From positions 124,001 to 188,000 of the forward strand of contig NZ_KQ040798.1 in NCBI RefSeq assembly GCF_000971985.1: 64,000 bases of DNA, read 5' to 3'. The notes under the pieces were generated by a model. The model worked only from the letters and a program-made list of their open reading frames with translations. It made no database searches and was not told where the DNA came from. This DNA is from Paenibacillus dauci. Lineage in GTDB: Bacteria; Bacillota; Bacilli; Paenibacillales; Paenibacillaceae. Positions 47,716 through 57,641 of this stretch are shown here, piece after piece (position 1 is the first letter of the stretch; every line of letters begins with the position of its first letter). The position numbers were made by a program, and so were the translations under genes.

Positions 47716-50400
47716 CTATTTCGCTTCGTACCAGTTGGAGCCATAGCTCACATCCGCTTTGAGCGGAACGGCCAACTGCAGGGCTTCCTTCATCACCTGT
47801 GGTACCAGTGTTTTCATTTCTTCCATTTCATCGGCAGGTACTTCGAATACCAATTCATCATGTACCTGCAGCAGCATACGGCTGGTAAGCTTCCGATCTT
47901 TGAGCGCCTTGTCCATATGCACCATCGCCAGTTTGATAATATCTGCTGCGGTTCCCTGAATGGGCGTATTCATCGCTGTACGCTCGGCAAAAGAACGCAG
48001 ATTAAAATTCGATGAACGAATCTCCGGCAAATACCGGCGACGTTCCAGCATCGTTTTCACATAGCCGTTCTTCTTGGCTTCATCCACGATATCATCCATA
48101 TAGCGGCGTACACCCTGGAATACTTCAAAATACTGGGCGATAAATTCCGATGCTTCCTTACGCGTAATATTCAGGTTCTGGGACAATCCATAGTCACTGA
48201 TACCATATACAATTCCAAAATTGACAGCTTTGGCAGAGCGGCGCATATTGCTGTCGACTTGTTCATGGTCTACTCCGAATACATCCATCGCCGTTTTGGT
48301 ATGGATATCCATATCATGCAGGAAGGCTTCTTTGAGTCTTGGGTCATCGGAAATATGGGCGAGTACACGCAGCTCGATTTGCGAATAGTCTGCCGCCAGC
48401 ATCGACCAGCCCTGCTCGGAGGGTACAAATACTTTGCGCAGCTTGCGTCCTTCTTCCAGACGAATCGGAATATTTTGCAGATTCGGGAACTGGCTGGACA
48501 AGCGTCCGGTGGCAGTAATCGTCTGGCGGAAGTACGTATGCACTTTGCCGGATTTGGGATGGATCTCTTTGAGCAGTCCTTCCACATAAGTAGATTGCAG
48601 CTTGGCAAGCTGACGGTAATTCAAAATCAGCTGCACAATTTCATGATAAGGTGCCAGCTTCTCCAGTACATCCGCACTGGTGGAATATCCGGTCTTGGTC
48701 TTCTTGTCCACCGGTAATCCAAGCCGCTCGAATAAAATATCACCAAGCTGTTTGGGTGAATTCAGATTGAACTCGGTGCCCGCCAGTTCATAGATTTGTG
48801 TAACCAGCTTATTAATCTGACCTTCGAACTCCTTGCCAAGTGCACGCAGTTCATCTGCATTTACAGCAACACCCTGCTTTTCCATATCCGCCAGAATGCG
48901 TGATAATGGCATCTCCAGATCCACGAACAGACTGGTCATCTCATTTTGCTCCAGCTGTTCACGCTGCAGCGGTACCAGCTGACGAATCGTCGCTGTTTTG
49001 CGGGCGAGATGCAGGCTGAGTACGTCTGCTTCCGGTACCTTGTAGCGTGCACCCTTGCCGAATATTGCCTCATCTTCCGGCAGCTGCGGCAGTCCGCTGC
49101 GGCCAGCGAGTACGCTCAGGCTCTGACCCGAATCGGTCGGGTCCAGCAGATAGGCAGCAATCTGAATATCAAACCGTGCACCGGCAAAAGGAATATCGTC
49201 CCAGAACAGCACCAGATCGGCGCGATGCAGATCATGACCATCCTTTGGAATCGATTCATCCGCCAGCCAGCTGCGAATCGGAGCCGCCGCTTCACTTTTT
49301 AGCGTTTCAGGCGTCAGGAAGAAATATTGATCCGGTGCAGACAGTACAATACCAACCAGACTGGCATGATGCGGGTTCTCCCCGCGGCTCTCGATATGCA
49401 CCACATCAATTTGCGGAAGTGCAGCTTCCAGCTCGGCCATTTCTCCCTCACCAATCACGGTTACTACCAGTTCTTCAGCCTGCTGTCCGGCAGCTTCATC
49501 CAGATCCAGATGATCCAGTACAGCGTCTGGAGCTGTAGATGACAGATCCAATCGCTGCAGAATCGACTTGAATTCGAGCTTTTGCAGCGCAGATACAGCA
49601 GTAGCAGCCTGGATGCCTTCATACTTCATGCTATCCCACGTCGCATCAAAAGGAACTTCACGGAAAATGGTCGCCAGTTCCTTGCTCATGCGTGCATCGT
49701 CGGCATGGGTCTCGATTTTCTCTTTCATTTTGCCTTTGAGCTCACTCGTATGATCAAGCACTTCTTCGACTGTTCCATATTGATGAAGCAGCTTCAGTGC
49801 TGTCTTCTCGCCTACACCCGGAATACCGGGAATATTATCGGAAGCATCACCCATGAGTCCCTTAAGATCAATAATCTGCGCAGGAGTCAGACCATAGCGC
49901 TCTTGTACCTCGGCAGGTCCATAGGCTTCAATATCACTGACACCCTTGCGCGTCAGACCGATTTTGACATGCTCGGAAGCCAGCTGCAGCATATCCTTGT
50001 CCCCGCTGATGACGATTACTTCACAGCCTTTTTGCTCGGCTTGCAGGGAGAGTGTACCGATAATATCGTCGGCCTCATAACCTTCCAACTGGTAGTGGCT
50101 GATGCCAAAGGCTGTCAGCAAATCCTTGAGTAAAGGAAACTGCTCGGATAGCTCGGGCGGTGTCTTTTGGCGACCGCCCTTGTAGTCCTGATAACTGCTG
50201 TGACGGAACGTAATTTTTCCGGCATCAAAAGCGACCATCACATGAGTCGGTTTCTCCTCTTCCAGCAGCCGCAGCAGCATATTGGTAAATCCGTACACCG
50301 CATTGGTATGCATACCGCTCGATGTGGTCATCGGCTGCTGCATCGCAAAAAAAGCGCGGTAAATAATACTATTTCCATCTATTAACATAAATTTTTCCAT
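47716..50400 (-). CDS. polA: DNA polymerase I
   Basis: 894-residue repair polymerase. Residues 1-290 are the 5'-3' exonuclease (MLIDGNSIIYRAFFAM, YEADDIIGTL, GLMGDASDNIPGI-like); about 310-490 is the 3'-5' exonuclease fold; 500-894 the polymerase with AADYSQIELR, RRSAKAVNFGIVYG and VHDELVFE. In the exonuclease fold the first motif, normally Asp-x-Glu, reads HIES, so proofreading is probably inactive, as in Geobacillus-type Pol I. ATG 50400 has GGAGGATCT upstream; the longer frame to 50502 is excluded. Heads the run polA-mutM-coaE-SLT-nrdR. Confidence 0.97.
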   Translation of the reverse strand: MEKFMLIDGNSIIYRAFFAMQQPMTTSSGMHTNAVYGFTNMLLRLLEEEKPTHVMVAFDAGKITFRHSSYQDYKGGRQKTPPELSEQFPLLKDLLTAFGISHYQLEGYEADDIIGTLSLQAEQKGCEVIVISGDKDMLQLASEHVKIGLTRKGVSDIEAYGPAEVQERYGLTPAQIIDLKGLMGDASDNIPGIPGVGEKTALKLLHQYGTVEEVLDHTSELKGKMKEKIETHADDARMSKELATIFREVPFDATWDSMKYEGIQAATAVSALQKLEFKSILQRLDLSSTAPDAVLDHLDLDEAAGQQAEELVVTVIGEGEMAELEAALPQIDVVHIESRGENPHHASLVGIVLSAPDQYFFLTPETLKSEAAAPIRSWLADESIPKDGHDLHRADLVLFWDDIPFAGARFDIQIAAYLLDPTDSGQSLSVLAGRSGLPQLPEDEAIFGKGARYKVPEADVLSLHLARKTATIRQLVPLQREQLEQNEMTSLFVDLEMPLSRILADMEKQGVAVNADELRALGKEFEGQINKLVTQIYELAGTEFNLNSPKQLGDILFERLGLPVDKKTKTGYSTSADVLEKLAPYHEIVQLILNYRQLAKLQSTYVEGLLKEIHPKSGKVHTYFRQTITATGRLSSQFPNLQNIPIRLEEGRKLRKVFVPSEQGWSMLAADYSQIELRVLAHISDDPRLKEAFLHDMDIHTKTAMDVFGVDHEQVDSNMRRSAKAVNFGIVYGISDYGLSQNLNITRKEASEFIAQYFEVFQGVRRYMDDIVDEAKKNGYVKTMLERRRYLPEIRSSNFNLRSFAERTAMNTPIQGTAADIIKLAMVHMDKALKDRKLTSRMLLQVHDELVFEVPADEMEEMKTLVPQVMKEALQLAVPLKADVSYGSNWYEAK

Positions 50401-50505
50401 AGATCCTCCTATAGTCAAAGCGTGCATGTACAAGTAAGTATTTTGAGGTTCTTCAGTAATAACATTGCTTATTCTATGATACCACAAGGCCCCCTTTTCC
50501 AAAAC

Positions 50506-50534
50506 AAAAGCACCGGATAAGTTCCGGTGCTTTT
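50506..50534. terminator. Terminator between phoU and polA
   Basis: AAAAGCACCGGA and TCCGGTGCTTTT form a 12-bp perfect stem over 5 nt; symmetric. Confidence 0.88.
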
Positions 50535-50554
50535 GTGGTAGTGCGATGAAATTG

Positions 50555-51214
50555 TCAGTTATTCAGATCAGGACGTCTGCCGGTAACCAGATATACGACA
50601 CTTTCGCCGATATTGGTTGCATGATCAGCGATTCGCTCGATATAACGTCCAGTTAGATTAAGCAGCATAACTTGTGGACCGTCAGCCGCATTCTCCATCA
50701 TATGCTGATGCAATTCGCGAATCATGCCGCTGTACATATGATCGACCTGGTCATCATCGTTACCGACTTTATGAGCCAGATCCGTATTCTCATCCAGATA
50801 GGACTGGATAGAATCCCGGGTCATCTGCATAACGATATCCGACATGCGCGGGATATCCACCAGAGGTTTAATCAGGTTGGAACCCTGCATACGCAGGGTC
50901 ACTTTGGCTACATCACGCGCCAGATCGCCCATCCGTTCCAGATCGCTGGAGATCTTGAATGCGACAATAATACGGCGCAGGTCCTTGGCCACCGGCTGCT
51001 GGGTCACAATCAGACGGGAACCGATATCCATGATCTTTTCTTCCATTTCATTCAGGCGATAGTCATTATCCACGACGGCTTTGGCTTTGGCTGTATCCAG
51101 CGTCTGCAATGACTTTACCGCGTCTTCAAGTGCCTCGATCACATGATCTCCCATAGCAGTGAGTAGTTGCCGGAGCTCACCGAGACTTTCATCAAATCCT
51201 TTGCGGTTAGGCAT
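50555..51214 (-). CDS. phoU: PhoU, phosphate-signalling regulator
   Basis: 219-residue all-helical protein with two PhoU repeats; ERMGDLARDVAK and ERIADHATNIGES are the metal-binding E(R)xxD motifs. It couples the Pst transporter to the PhoR kinase. The start follows GGAGGATTATGA. 144 bp after pstB on the same strand and probably in its transcript; terminator at 50506. Confidence 0.96.
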   Translation of the reverse strand: MPNRKGFDESLGELRQLLTAMGDHVIEALEDAVKSLQTLDTAKAKAVVDNDYRLNEMEEKIMDIGSRLIVTQQPVAKDLRRIIVAFKISSDLERMGDLARDVAKVTLRMQGSNLIKPLVDIPRMSDIVMQMTRDSIQSYLDENTDLAHKVGNDDDQVDHMYSGMIRELHQHMMENAADGPQVMLLNLTGRYIERIADHATNIGESVVYLVTGRRPDLNN

Positions 51215-51358
51215 TCATAATCCTCCTCTAGGCTGGTTGAATAATGCAGATTACACCGCTTATGACAGTTGGTCGGTTTCTGCGCCCGGACGACAGGTTG
51301 ATCTTTTCCGGTACCGGCTTGGAGCGGTCAGCTATTCAACAAGCGAAGAACTGCTGCC

Positions 51359-52114
51359 TTAGCCGAATCGGCCGGAAATATAATCTTCCGTGCGGGAATC
51401 GGTCGGATTTGAGAACATTTCTGTCGTATCCGTAGACTCTACCACTTCTCCATTCAGGAAAAATGCCGTCTGGTCGGAGATCCGTGCTGCCTGGTGCATG
51501 TTATGGGTAACCATAACGATGGTGTAATCTTTTTTGAGATCCTGCGTCAACTCTTCAATTTTGAGAGTAGAGATGGGATCAAGGGCAGAAGTCGCCTCAT
51601 CCATCAGCAGAATATCCGGCTGGCTGGCAATCGCACGTGCAATGCACAGACGCTGCTGCTGACCGCCGGACAGACTCAGCGCCGACTTTTTGAGATAGTC
51701 TTTGACTTCCTCCCACAGAGCGGACTGTCGCAAGCTGCGTTCCACAATCTCGTTTAGCTGCGATTTGGAGGTAATTCCCTGCAGGCGAGGTCCATAGGCT
51801 ACATTTTCATAAATGGATTTGGGAAACGGATTGGGCTGCTGGAATACCATGCCTACCTGCTGGCGCAGATCCTCCACCTCCACTTCATCTCCGTAAATGT
51901 CGGAACCGGCGATCTCTACCTTGCCTTCGATCCGTGTGCCGGGGATCATGTCATTCATCCGATTTAATGTACGCAGCAGCGTCGATTTACCGCAGCCTGA
52001 CGGCCCGATAAATGCAGTTACTGCCTTTTCCTGAATAGTAAGTCCGATATTTTTAAGAGCGTGATGCTTCTCATAATATAAATTCAATTCTTCAATGCGA
52101 ATAATGTCTGACAC
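51359..52114 (-). CDS. pstB: PstB, phosphate ABC transporter ATPase
   Basis: 251-residue ATPase of the high-affinity phosphate importer. Walker [11 protein letters not shown]-loop QQPNPFPKS (PstB-specific), signature LSGGQQQR, Walker [13 protein letters not shown] and switch VTHNMHQA. Starts with GTG at 52114, 9 bp from GGGAG. PstS, PstC and PstA, which normally precede it, are missing from the window; instead the gene has its own PhoP box and promoter. Confidence 0.97.
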   Translation of the reverse strand: MSDIIRIEELNLYYEKHHALKNIGLTIQEKAVTAFIGPSGCGKSTLLRTLNRMNDMIPGTRIEGKVEIAGSDIYGDEVEVEDLRQQVGMVFQQPNPFPKSIYENVAYGPRLQGITSKSQLNEIVERSLRQSALWEEVKDYLKKSALSLSGGQQQRLCIARAIASQPDILLMDEATSALDPISTLKIEELTQDLKKDYTIVMVTHNMHQAARISDQTAFFLNGEVVESTDTTEMFSNPTDSRTEDYISGRFG

Positions 52115-52177
52115 AGAGTCACACTCCCTTGATTCTCTTGTCTGGCAATCACAACCGGGTCATGATTCCGACTGGCA

Positions 52178-52238
52178 TCTATACATCATACGTGATATTT
52201 GTAAACCGAGAGCTCCCGTATTGTAAAGAGAATGTAAA
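52178..52238 (-). promoter_or_regulatory. PhoP box and promoter of pstB
   Basis: On the minus strand, TTTACA occurs at 52238-52233, 52227-52222 and 52205-52200: spacing of 11 and 22 bp, the phase expected of PhoP direct repeats. The last TTTACA may also act as -35, with TATAGA (52178-52183) 16 bp on as -10. Confidence 0.75.
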
Positions 52239-52253
52239 ACTTCCGATCGTCTG

Positions 52254-53528
52254 TCAGCTCTGCAATCCAGCCGATACAAGAGTGGTCAGACGACCTGCCT
52301 CTGAGGCTCGCTCCAGCAGCTGATTCGCATGGAGCGAAGCTTCATCCGCACCTGCGGCCATCTCGATAAACAGACGATCCGCCTGGACAATAGAGGCCAT
52401 ACTGTGTTCCATCGTCTGTTCTGTTGTCTGGCTGTATACGGCCGATTGTCCAATCATCTCATTCAGATGATTCAACAGCCTCGTCACATCGGCAGAGAGT
52501 GTAGTAATTCGGCTGGACAGATGCCGCATCTCGCCAGCGACCACTGCAAATCCGCTGCCAGCCTGAGCAGCACGCGCCGCTTCGATAGAAGCATTGAGTG
52601 CCAGCATGGTACTCTGTCCAGCCAATTGGGAGACATCATCCAGCACTTTACGTGCCTGAACGGTCTGTCGGAGCATGTCTTCCGCCTGAAGACGCTGGCG
52701 GCTGACCAGCTGTTGTGCCTCCCGGAAGCTTTCGTTCGCTGCCTGCAGCTCACTATGCCCGGATACCGTACGACTCTTGATTGCTGCCAGTTGACTGGAA
52801 GTATGCAATGCAGCTCCGGTCACTGTCTGCACTGCCTGCTCGATTTGCATAACGAAAGCACAGGTCTCCCGAAGCGACTGTAATCGCTGTTGTTCCGCCA
52901 GAGATTGCAAATGACGGGACAGTTCCATCATATCCCGAATCGTGACCGCTCCGACCAACTGTCCCCGATCCGTGAGCAGCATACATTCATAAAAAGCTTC
53001 GCCCTCCCGCGCCAGAGCCGCATCTACGGCTGCTGCTGCATCAGTATGAATATCCATGACCAGGATACCCGGACGGGTAAATTGGCTGGTCGGACGTCCT
53101 TCATACAACTCGGTAGCAAATCGGCTCGCCATGCGGCGGTAGAACTGCTCTCTCATAATCAGACCGATCGGTTCTCCTGATTCACTGCATACCGCAATAC
53201 AGGGCAGCTGCTCTTCCCTGCGAAACCGCTGCAGGGTCACGCCGCATGTCTCATCAGCCGTAATCGATGGAATCGTCATCCGGTAATGCAGCAGTGTCTG
53301 TTCAGGATCGCTGTTTGTTATGGGTGTAGATGATTGCCGGACAGGACTTTTGACCCTCAAAGTGCGATCCAGTTCGTTAGTATCCGGCAACTGATTTATC
53401 TTCTCTTCCTCTTTCCGAATCTCCGTTATTTCTGTACCGGCATCCTCTGTGCTTGCCTGTTTTATTATGGTTTGGTGATCTCCAGATTTCACTTCATTTT
53501 GTGGTTTTTCCAGCAATAGATTAGACAA
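52254..53528 (-). CDS. Cytoplasmic CBS-domain methyl-accepting signalling protein
   Basis: 424 residues with no membrane span. Residues about 85-205 form a CBS-domain pair (SITADETCGVTLQRF, GEPIGLIMREQF, GILVMDIHTDAAAAVDAAL, GQLVGAVTIRDMM), which usually binds adenine nucleotides. Residues about 225-424 are a methyl-accepting chemotaxis signalling coiled coil with the conserved tip DVSQLAGQSTMLALNASIEA and GFAVVAGEMRHLS that contacts CheA/CheW. It may link energy state to chemotaxis or another CheA pathway. Start is TTG 53528, 9 bp from GGGAG. Located between phoP and pstB where pst genes would be expected. Confidence 0.85.
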   Translation of the reverse strand: MSNLLLEKPQNEVKSGDHQTIIKQASTEDAGTEITEIRKEEEKINQLPDTNELDRTLRVKSPVRQSSTPITNSDPEQTLLHYRMTIPSITADETCGVTLQRFRREEQLPCIAVCSESGEPIGLIMREQFYRRMASRFATELYEGRPTSQFTRPGILVMDIHTDAAAAVDAALAREGEAFYECMLLTDRGQLVGAVTIRDMMELSRHLQSLAEQQRLQSLRETCAFVMQIEQAVQTVTGAALHTSSQLAAIKSRTVSGHSELQAANESFREAQQLVSRQRLQAEDMLRQTVQARKVLDDVSQLAGQSTMLALNASIEAARAAQAGSGFAVVAGEMRHLSSRITTLSADVTRLLNHLNEMIGQSAVYSQTTEQTMEHSMASIVQADRLFIEMAAGADEASLHANQLLERASEAGRLTTLVSAGLQS

Positions 53529-53667
53529 ACCTCTCGTCTCCCTTAGTTCTTTAGTATCACTTCTCCTCTCAGACTAATTCATGATTGTAAATTTAATTTG
53601 CAGATTAATACGCGATTATGTAATCATCCAAGTAAAACTTTGCGATTTTGGGTTCTTCTTCTTTTTG

Positions 53668-53710
53668 CACAAAAAAAGATGCCCGTCATTCCGTTAACCG
53701 GAATGAGGAG
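53668..53710 (-). terminator. Terminator overlapping the phoP stop codon
   Basis: CATTCCG-GTTAA-CGGAATG, extended by GGTGC/GCATC pairs, followed by seven T residues on the minus strand. Confidence 0.7.
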
Positions 53711-54425
53711 CACCTGCTTTTTTGCGGACAACGAGTTTGTAGCCTACGCCGCGGATTGAATCGATATGTACCGATTCCGGATCCAATTCGAGCTTTTTGC
53801 GAAGAGAACTCACATGCACATCAACAGTACGCTGACCGCCGATATAATCAAATCCCCATACCGCATTCATCAGATCATCCCTCGTCATAACCACACCTGG
53901 CTTGCGTGCCAGATACAGCAATACTTCAAATTCTTTGGGACGCAGTGTAATCTGCTGGGAACCGAGTGCTACTTCGTATTTGTCCGGATAGATCATCAGA
54001 TCACCCAACTCAATACGGCTTTCCTGGGAATTCTCTTCCACCGGTTGATCTTCACGACCGGTTGCCCGGCGCAGTACAGCAGCTACACGTGCCAGCAGCT
54101 CGGATACGCCGAAAGGCTTGGTAATATAATCATCGGCGCCGGCTTTGAGACCTTCGACGACTTCTTCCTCCGCATTCTTGGCTGTCAAAATAACGACAGG
54201 CGTGCGTATGCCGGAGCTGCGCAGTTTGCGTAAAATATCTAATCCTGACATTCCCGGTAACATCAAATCCAGCAGAATCAGCTCAAACGATTCATTCTGA
54301 GCTCGTTCCAGACCGGCACTGCCATGGTCTTCTACTGTAACTTCATATCCTTCCTGTGTCAGGTTGTAGGACAACAGTCGGGACAGCGTTGATTCATCTT
54401 CAATGACCAGCAATCGTTTAGTCAT
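53694..54425 (-). CDS. phoP: PhoP-type response regulator
   Basis: 243-residue OmpR-class regulator: receiver with EDES, phospho-Asp in LILLDLMLPG (near residue 52), ILTAKN and YITKPFG; winged-helix domain (about 145-235) with RPKEFEVLLYLARKPG and RTVDVHVSSLRKKLE. Start 54425 follows GGAGGTTATC. Assigned as PhoP from its place beside phoR, pstB, phoU and polA. It has its own PhoP box, so it is likely auto-activated. Confidence 0.93.
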   Translation of the reverse strand: MTKRLLVIEDESTLSRLLSYNLTQEGYEVTVEDHGSAGLERAQNESFELILLDLMLPGMSGLDILRKLRSSGIRTPVVILTAKNAEEEVVEGLKAGADDYITKPFGVSELLARVAAVLRRATGREDQPVEENSQESRIELGDLMIYPDKYEVALGSQQITLRPKEFEVLLYLARKPGVVMTRDDLMNAVWGFDYIGGQRTVDVHVSSLRKKLELDPESVHIDSIRGVGYKLVVRKKAGAPHSG

Positions 54426-54480
54426 GATAACCTCCATATGGGTTCACATTTCATCCACCTTGAACAGCATATCACTATTT

Positions 54481-54497
54481 TGTTAACACAGTGTAAA
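54481..54497 (-). promoter_or_regulatory. PhoP box upstream of phoP
   Basis: TTTACA-N5-TTAACA on the minus strand (54497-54492 and 54486-54481), an exact 11-bp repeat. A possible -10, TGATAT, lies 17 bp beyond TTTACA at 54469-54474. The 212-bp gap 54426-54637 holds nothing else. Confidence 0.6.
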
Positions 54498-54637
54498 AAT
54501 ATAGAATTTGATTAGCCAGCAGTTAGCGGTAAATCAAATCCGCAGCTGCCAGCCTGCATTTTCATTACGTTTACCATGTGCAGAGATATGTTAAAATCAA
54601 TGAGAAGCTGTATTTTCTGCGTCACGTATGACCCGGA

Positions 54638-56455
54638 TTAGAAGTCTCCTTCATCCTCCTGCAATAGCGGCAGATTCACGGTAAATGTAGTACCAATATT
54701 CACTTCGCTCTCTACCGTGACCATTCCATGATGCAGCTCTACCAGATGCTTTACAATCGATAATCCAAGCCCCGTGCCGCCTGAACTGCGTGAACGTGCC
54801 TTATCCACCCGATAAAATCGTTCAAAGATACGCGGCAGATCCTTGCGCGGGATGCCCATCCCTGTGTCGCTCACATCAAACTGAATGCGCTCCTCACCTT
54901 CCGGCGACATCACCTCTTTGACATCGAGCGTGACTTTGCCGCCATCCTGCGTATAGTTGATCGCATTGGAGATCAGATTTACAGCAATCTGCCGCAGCCG
55001 ATCCTCGTCCGCTTCCATAAACAACTCTTCCGGTACATTCATTGTCATTGTAATATTTTTCTTGGCTGCCGAAGAGTTCAGCATTTCCCGAATTGTATCA
55101 AAAAAGGGCTGCAAATGAATCGGTGAGAAATTCAGCGGCGAGCGCTTGGATTCGATTTTGGATAATTCCAGAATATCGCCAATCAATCGATTCAGCCGCT
55201 CACTCTCATCATAAATGATCTGCAGGAATGAACGTGCAGTCTGCTCATCCTGTACACCACCGCTTAGCAGGGTCTCGGCAAAGCCTTTGACTGCAGCGAT
55301 CGGCGTTTTCAGTTCATGGGAGACATTGGCAACAAATTCACTGCGCATCCGCTCCAGACGACGGATATTGGAGACGTCCTGGATCAGGAACAGCATGCCC
55401 CGGTACGTATCATCGTCTTCGAACATCGGCACTCCGTCAATCTCAATCAATCGTGGCTCCGGATTATACAGGGTCTGTTCATCATGGATGCGTTCCTTGC
55501 GGCGCAGCCCCTCACCGAGCAGCTTGCTCAGCTCATAGTGCTGCTTGAACTCCTGATACGATTTGCCGATAATTCGCTTGGAACTAATCCCCAGCATCTC
55601 TTCTGCAAAGCGGTTCACCAGTGCGACATTGCCATTGAATTCCACCATAACCATACCGCCGGTCATATTGGCGAGTACACTTTGCAGAAGATCTTCATTG
55701 TCACGGATGACTTTGAGCTGCATCTCCAGACTGTCGGCCATATTATCGATCGCTTTACCCAGATCGCCGATCTCGTCCTGCCGTTCCAGCTTCACTCTGG
55801 CTCCATAATCCAGCCGTGAGATCCGGTTGGCGACACGGGTAATATGCTCCAGTGGCCGGGTCAGACTGGACGCAACCCGATAGCTGACGAGCGCTGCCAC
55901 GAGGAATAATACCGCGAGACTGATGCCCATGACAGTCCATGCACTGCGGACCCCATTCTCTACCGCTTGCAGACTCATGGATAAACGGATATAACCGTCA
56001 AACTGCCCTTGCTTATGTACAGGTGCGGCCACATACAGCATATTCTCCTGCAAAGTATTGCTGTACCGGATCGCGCTGCCGAGCCCGTTGGCCTGAGCGG
56101 CTACAATTTCTTCGCGATCCTTGTGGTTATTCATGCTCCGCGGATCACTCTGCGAGTCCCCGATAACGGTTCCATCTTGTTCGATAAAGGTCACTCTGGA
56201 ATCGGTAAGCTTGCCAATCGCCACTGACTGGCTCGTGTAATAATCGAGTACAGCTTGAGTAGGCGAACCAAGTGTTCCTTCATTTTTAAAATCAAATGTA
56301 GTCTCCAGCAGACGAATTTCCCGCAGCATATTATCTTCCAGGGTCTGCACATGGGAATCTTTGTAGATTTTCCCCATGGTAAAGGCAGCTGCCAGACCAA
56401 GCACTCCCAGCAGCAGCATAATAATCAGGGTCAGGCGGACACGGAACGGTTTCAT
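54638..56455 (-). CDS. phoR: PhoR-type sensor histidine kinase
   Basis: 605-residue membrane kinase: span 1 (about 8-30), external PhoR-type sensor domain to about 165, span 2 (168-190), HAMP (190-245), PAS (255-360), HisKA with phospho-His in NVSHELKTPIAAVKGF, and HATPase with NLISNAINYT, DTGMGIPRKDLPRIFERFYR and GTGLGLSIVKH. It phosphorylates PhoP under phosphate limitation. It lies upstream of phoP, the reverse of the Bacillus subtilis order, and starts 12 bp after the BASS transporter gene. Confidence 0.94.
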   Translation of the reverse strand: MKPFRVRLTLIIMLLLGVLGLAAAFTMGKIYKDSHVQTLEDNMLREIRLLETTFDFKNEGTLGSPTQAVLDYYTSQSVAIGKLTDSRVTFIEQDGTVIGDSQSDPRSMNNHKDREEIVAAQANGLGSAIRYSNTLQENMLYVAAPVHKQGQFDGYIRLSMSLQAVENGVRSAWTVMGISLAVLFLVAALVSYRVASSLTRPLEHITRVANRISRLDYGARVKLERQDEIGDLGKAIDNMADSLEMQLKVIRDNEDLLQSVLANMTGGMVMVEFNGNVALVNRFAEEMLGISSKRIIGKSYQEFKQHYELSKLLGEGLRRKERIHDEQTLYNPEPRLIEIDGVPMFEDDDTYRGMLFLIQDVSNIRRLERMRSEFVANVSHELKTPIAAVKGFAETLLSGGVQDEQTARSFLQIIYDESERLNRLIGDILELSKIESKRSPLNFSPIHLQPFFDTIREMLNSSAAKKNITMTMNVPEELFMEADEDRLRQIAVNLISNAINYTQDGGKVTLDVKEVMSPEGEERIQFDVSDTGMGIPRKDLPRIFERFYRVDKARSRSSGGTGLGLSIVKHLVELHHGMVTVESEVNIGTTFTVNLPLLQEDEGDF

Positions 56456-56467
56456 GCTTCTCTCCTT

Positions 56468-57454
56468 TTACGATGTTTTGCTTTCCTGCAGCTTCTGCTT
56501 GCTCCGGTAGCTGGCAATACGCATAAATATAGAATATTGAAGCGTTGCCATAGGTTGCTGAAGCATAATGCCCAGCACGACTGGTACAGCCGTCTGCGGG
56601 CTAAAATACGACATAGCTATGACCATACCTACCGAGATATTGCGCATTCCCGACGTATAAGCCAGCGTCACCGGCAACTCTCTGCCTTTTGCGCGAAGTA
56701 TACCAGAACATACGTAACCGAGTCCATAGCAGAGTGCCACAATAATAAACACAGCCGGAACAACCAGCAGCAGATCGCTGCGCAATGCGCTGAGCTGTGG
56801 AGCGATTGCAGCCGCATTAAGCAAGACCACGCCAGCAAAACAAAGTTTGGAGACGGGCAGTGTCACTGGTGCAGACCATTCCTTGAACTTTCCCTTGGAG
56901 GCTTCGTACACAATCATACCAAGCAGCGTAGGCAGCACAATAATCAGCATCAGATCCTGAATCATGCCCAGCGTATCAAACTGGATATTGGCGCCAAAAA
57001 ACCACTCGATAATACCCGGTACGACAAACGGGCTGATCGCCGAATCCACGATCACCATCGCCAGGGCAAGAGCTACATTGCCTGTTGACATACTCACCCA
57101 TAGTACAGAGGATACGCCCAGCGGAATAGCAGTGAACAGCACCAGACCAATCGTGTAAGGCGAACCCTGACCAAACATTAGCTCACCCAGTCCATAAGCC
57201 AGCAGTGGTGCAGCCACATGGGCAAAAAGCAGTGTTACAAACACAGGTGCAGGCTTTTGCAAAACACCCTGTAAATGCTTGCGTCCGCAACCAATTCCCA
57301 TCACGAATGTCACATAAGCGAACAGATAGGGAATCCAGCCGGTATAAGCAATCAGATAATCGGATAATACGAATCCAAGCAGCAATGTACAAGGAATAAT
57401 CGCGAACATATACTTTTCAAAATTACGGGTAAATGCTGCTGTCCATTGTCTCAT
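56468..57454 (-). CDS. BASS-family (bile acid:sodium symporter-like) transporter
   Basis: 328-residue membrane protein with about nine to ten spans, of the SBF/BASS fold. Two crossover motifs are visible: TAIPLGVSSVLWVSMSTGNVALA and the late YTSGMRNISVGMVIAMSYF. Members move organic anions, pantoate, or similar with Na+. GGAG precedes the start at 57454. Only 12 bp separate it from phoR, so the two should share a transcript; a role in phosphate physiology is possible but unproven. Confidence 0.87.
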   Translation of the reverse strand: MRQWTAAFTRNFEKYMFAIIPCTLLLGFVLSDYLIAYTGWIPYLFAYVTFVMGIGCGRKHLQGVLQKPAPVFVTLLFAHVAAPLLAYGLGELMFGQGSPYTIGLVLFTAIPLGVSSVLWVSMSTGNVALALAMVIVDSAISPFVVPGIIEWFFGANIQFDTLGMIQDLMLIIVLPTLLGMIVYEASKGKFKEWSAPVTLPVSKLCFAGVVLLNAAAIAPQLSALRSDLLLVVPAVFIIVALCYGLGYVCSGILRAKGRELPVTLAYTSGMRNISVGMVIAMSYFSPQTAVPVVLGIMLQQPMATLQYSIFMRIASYRSKQKLQESKTS

Positions 57455-57641
57455 TTCTTTTCATCTCCAGCCTTTTACAATTGTTGTATGTACCATGATA
57501 ACACACGTACGCGAGCAGCAAAGGTGAAAATGGTAACTGACAGCAAAAAAAGTTTAACGTGTGCATTTTAGTGGTTTAATGGTTATTGTGTTATGTTTCG
57601 CAGATATTGGATTGCTTGGGGGTTGATGATAAAGCACTCTA

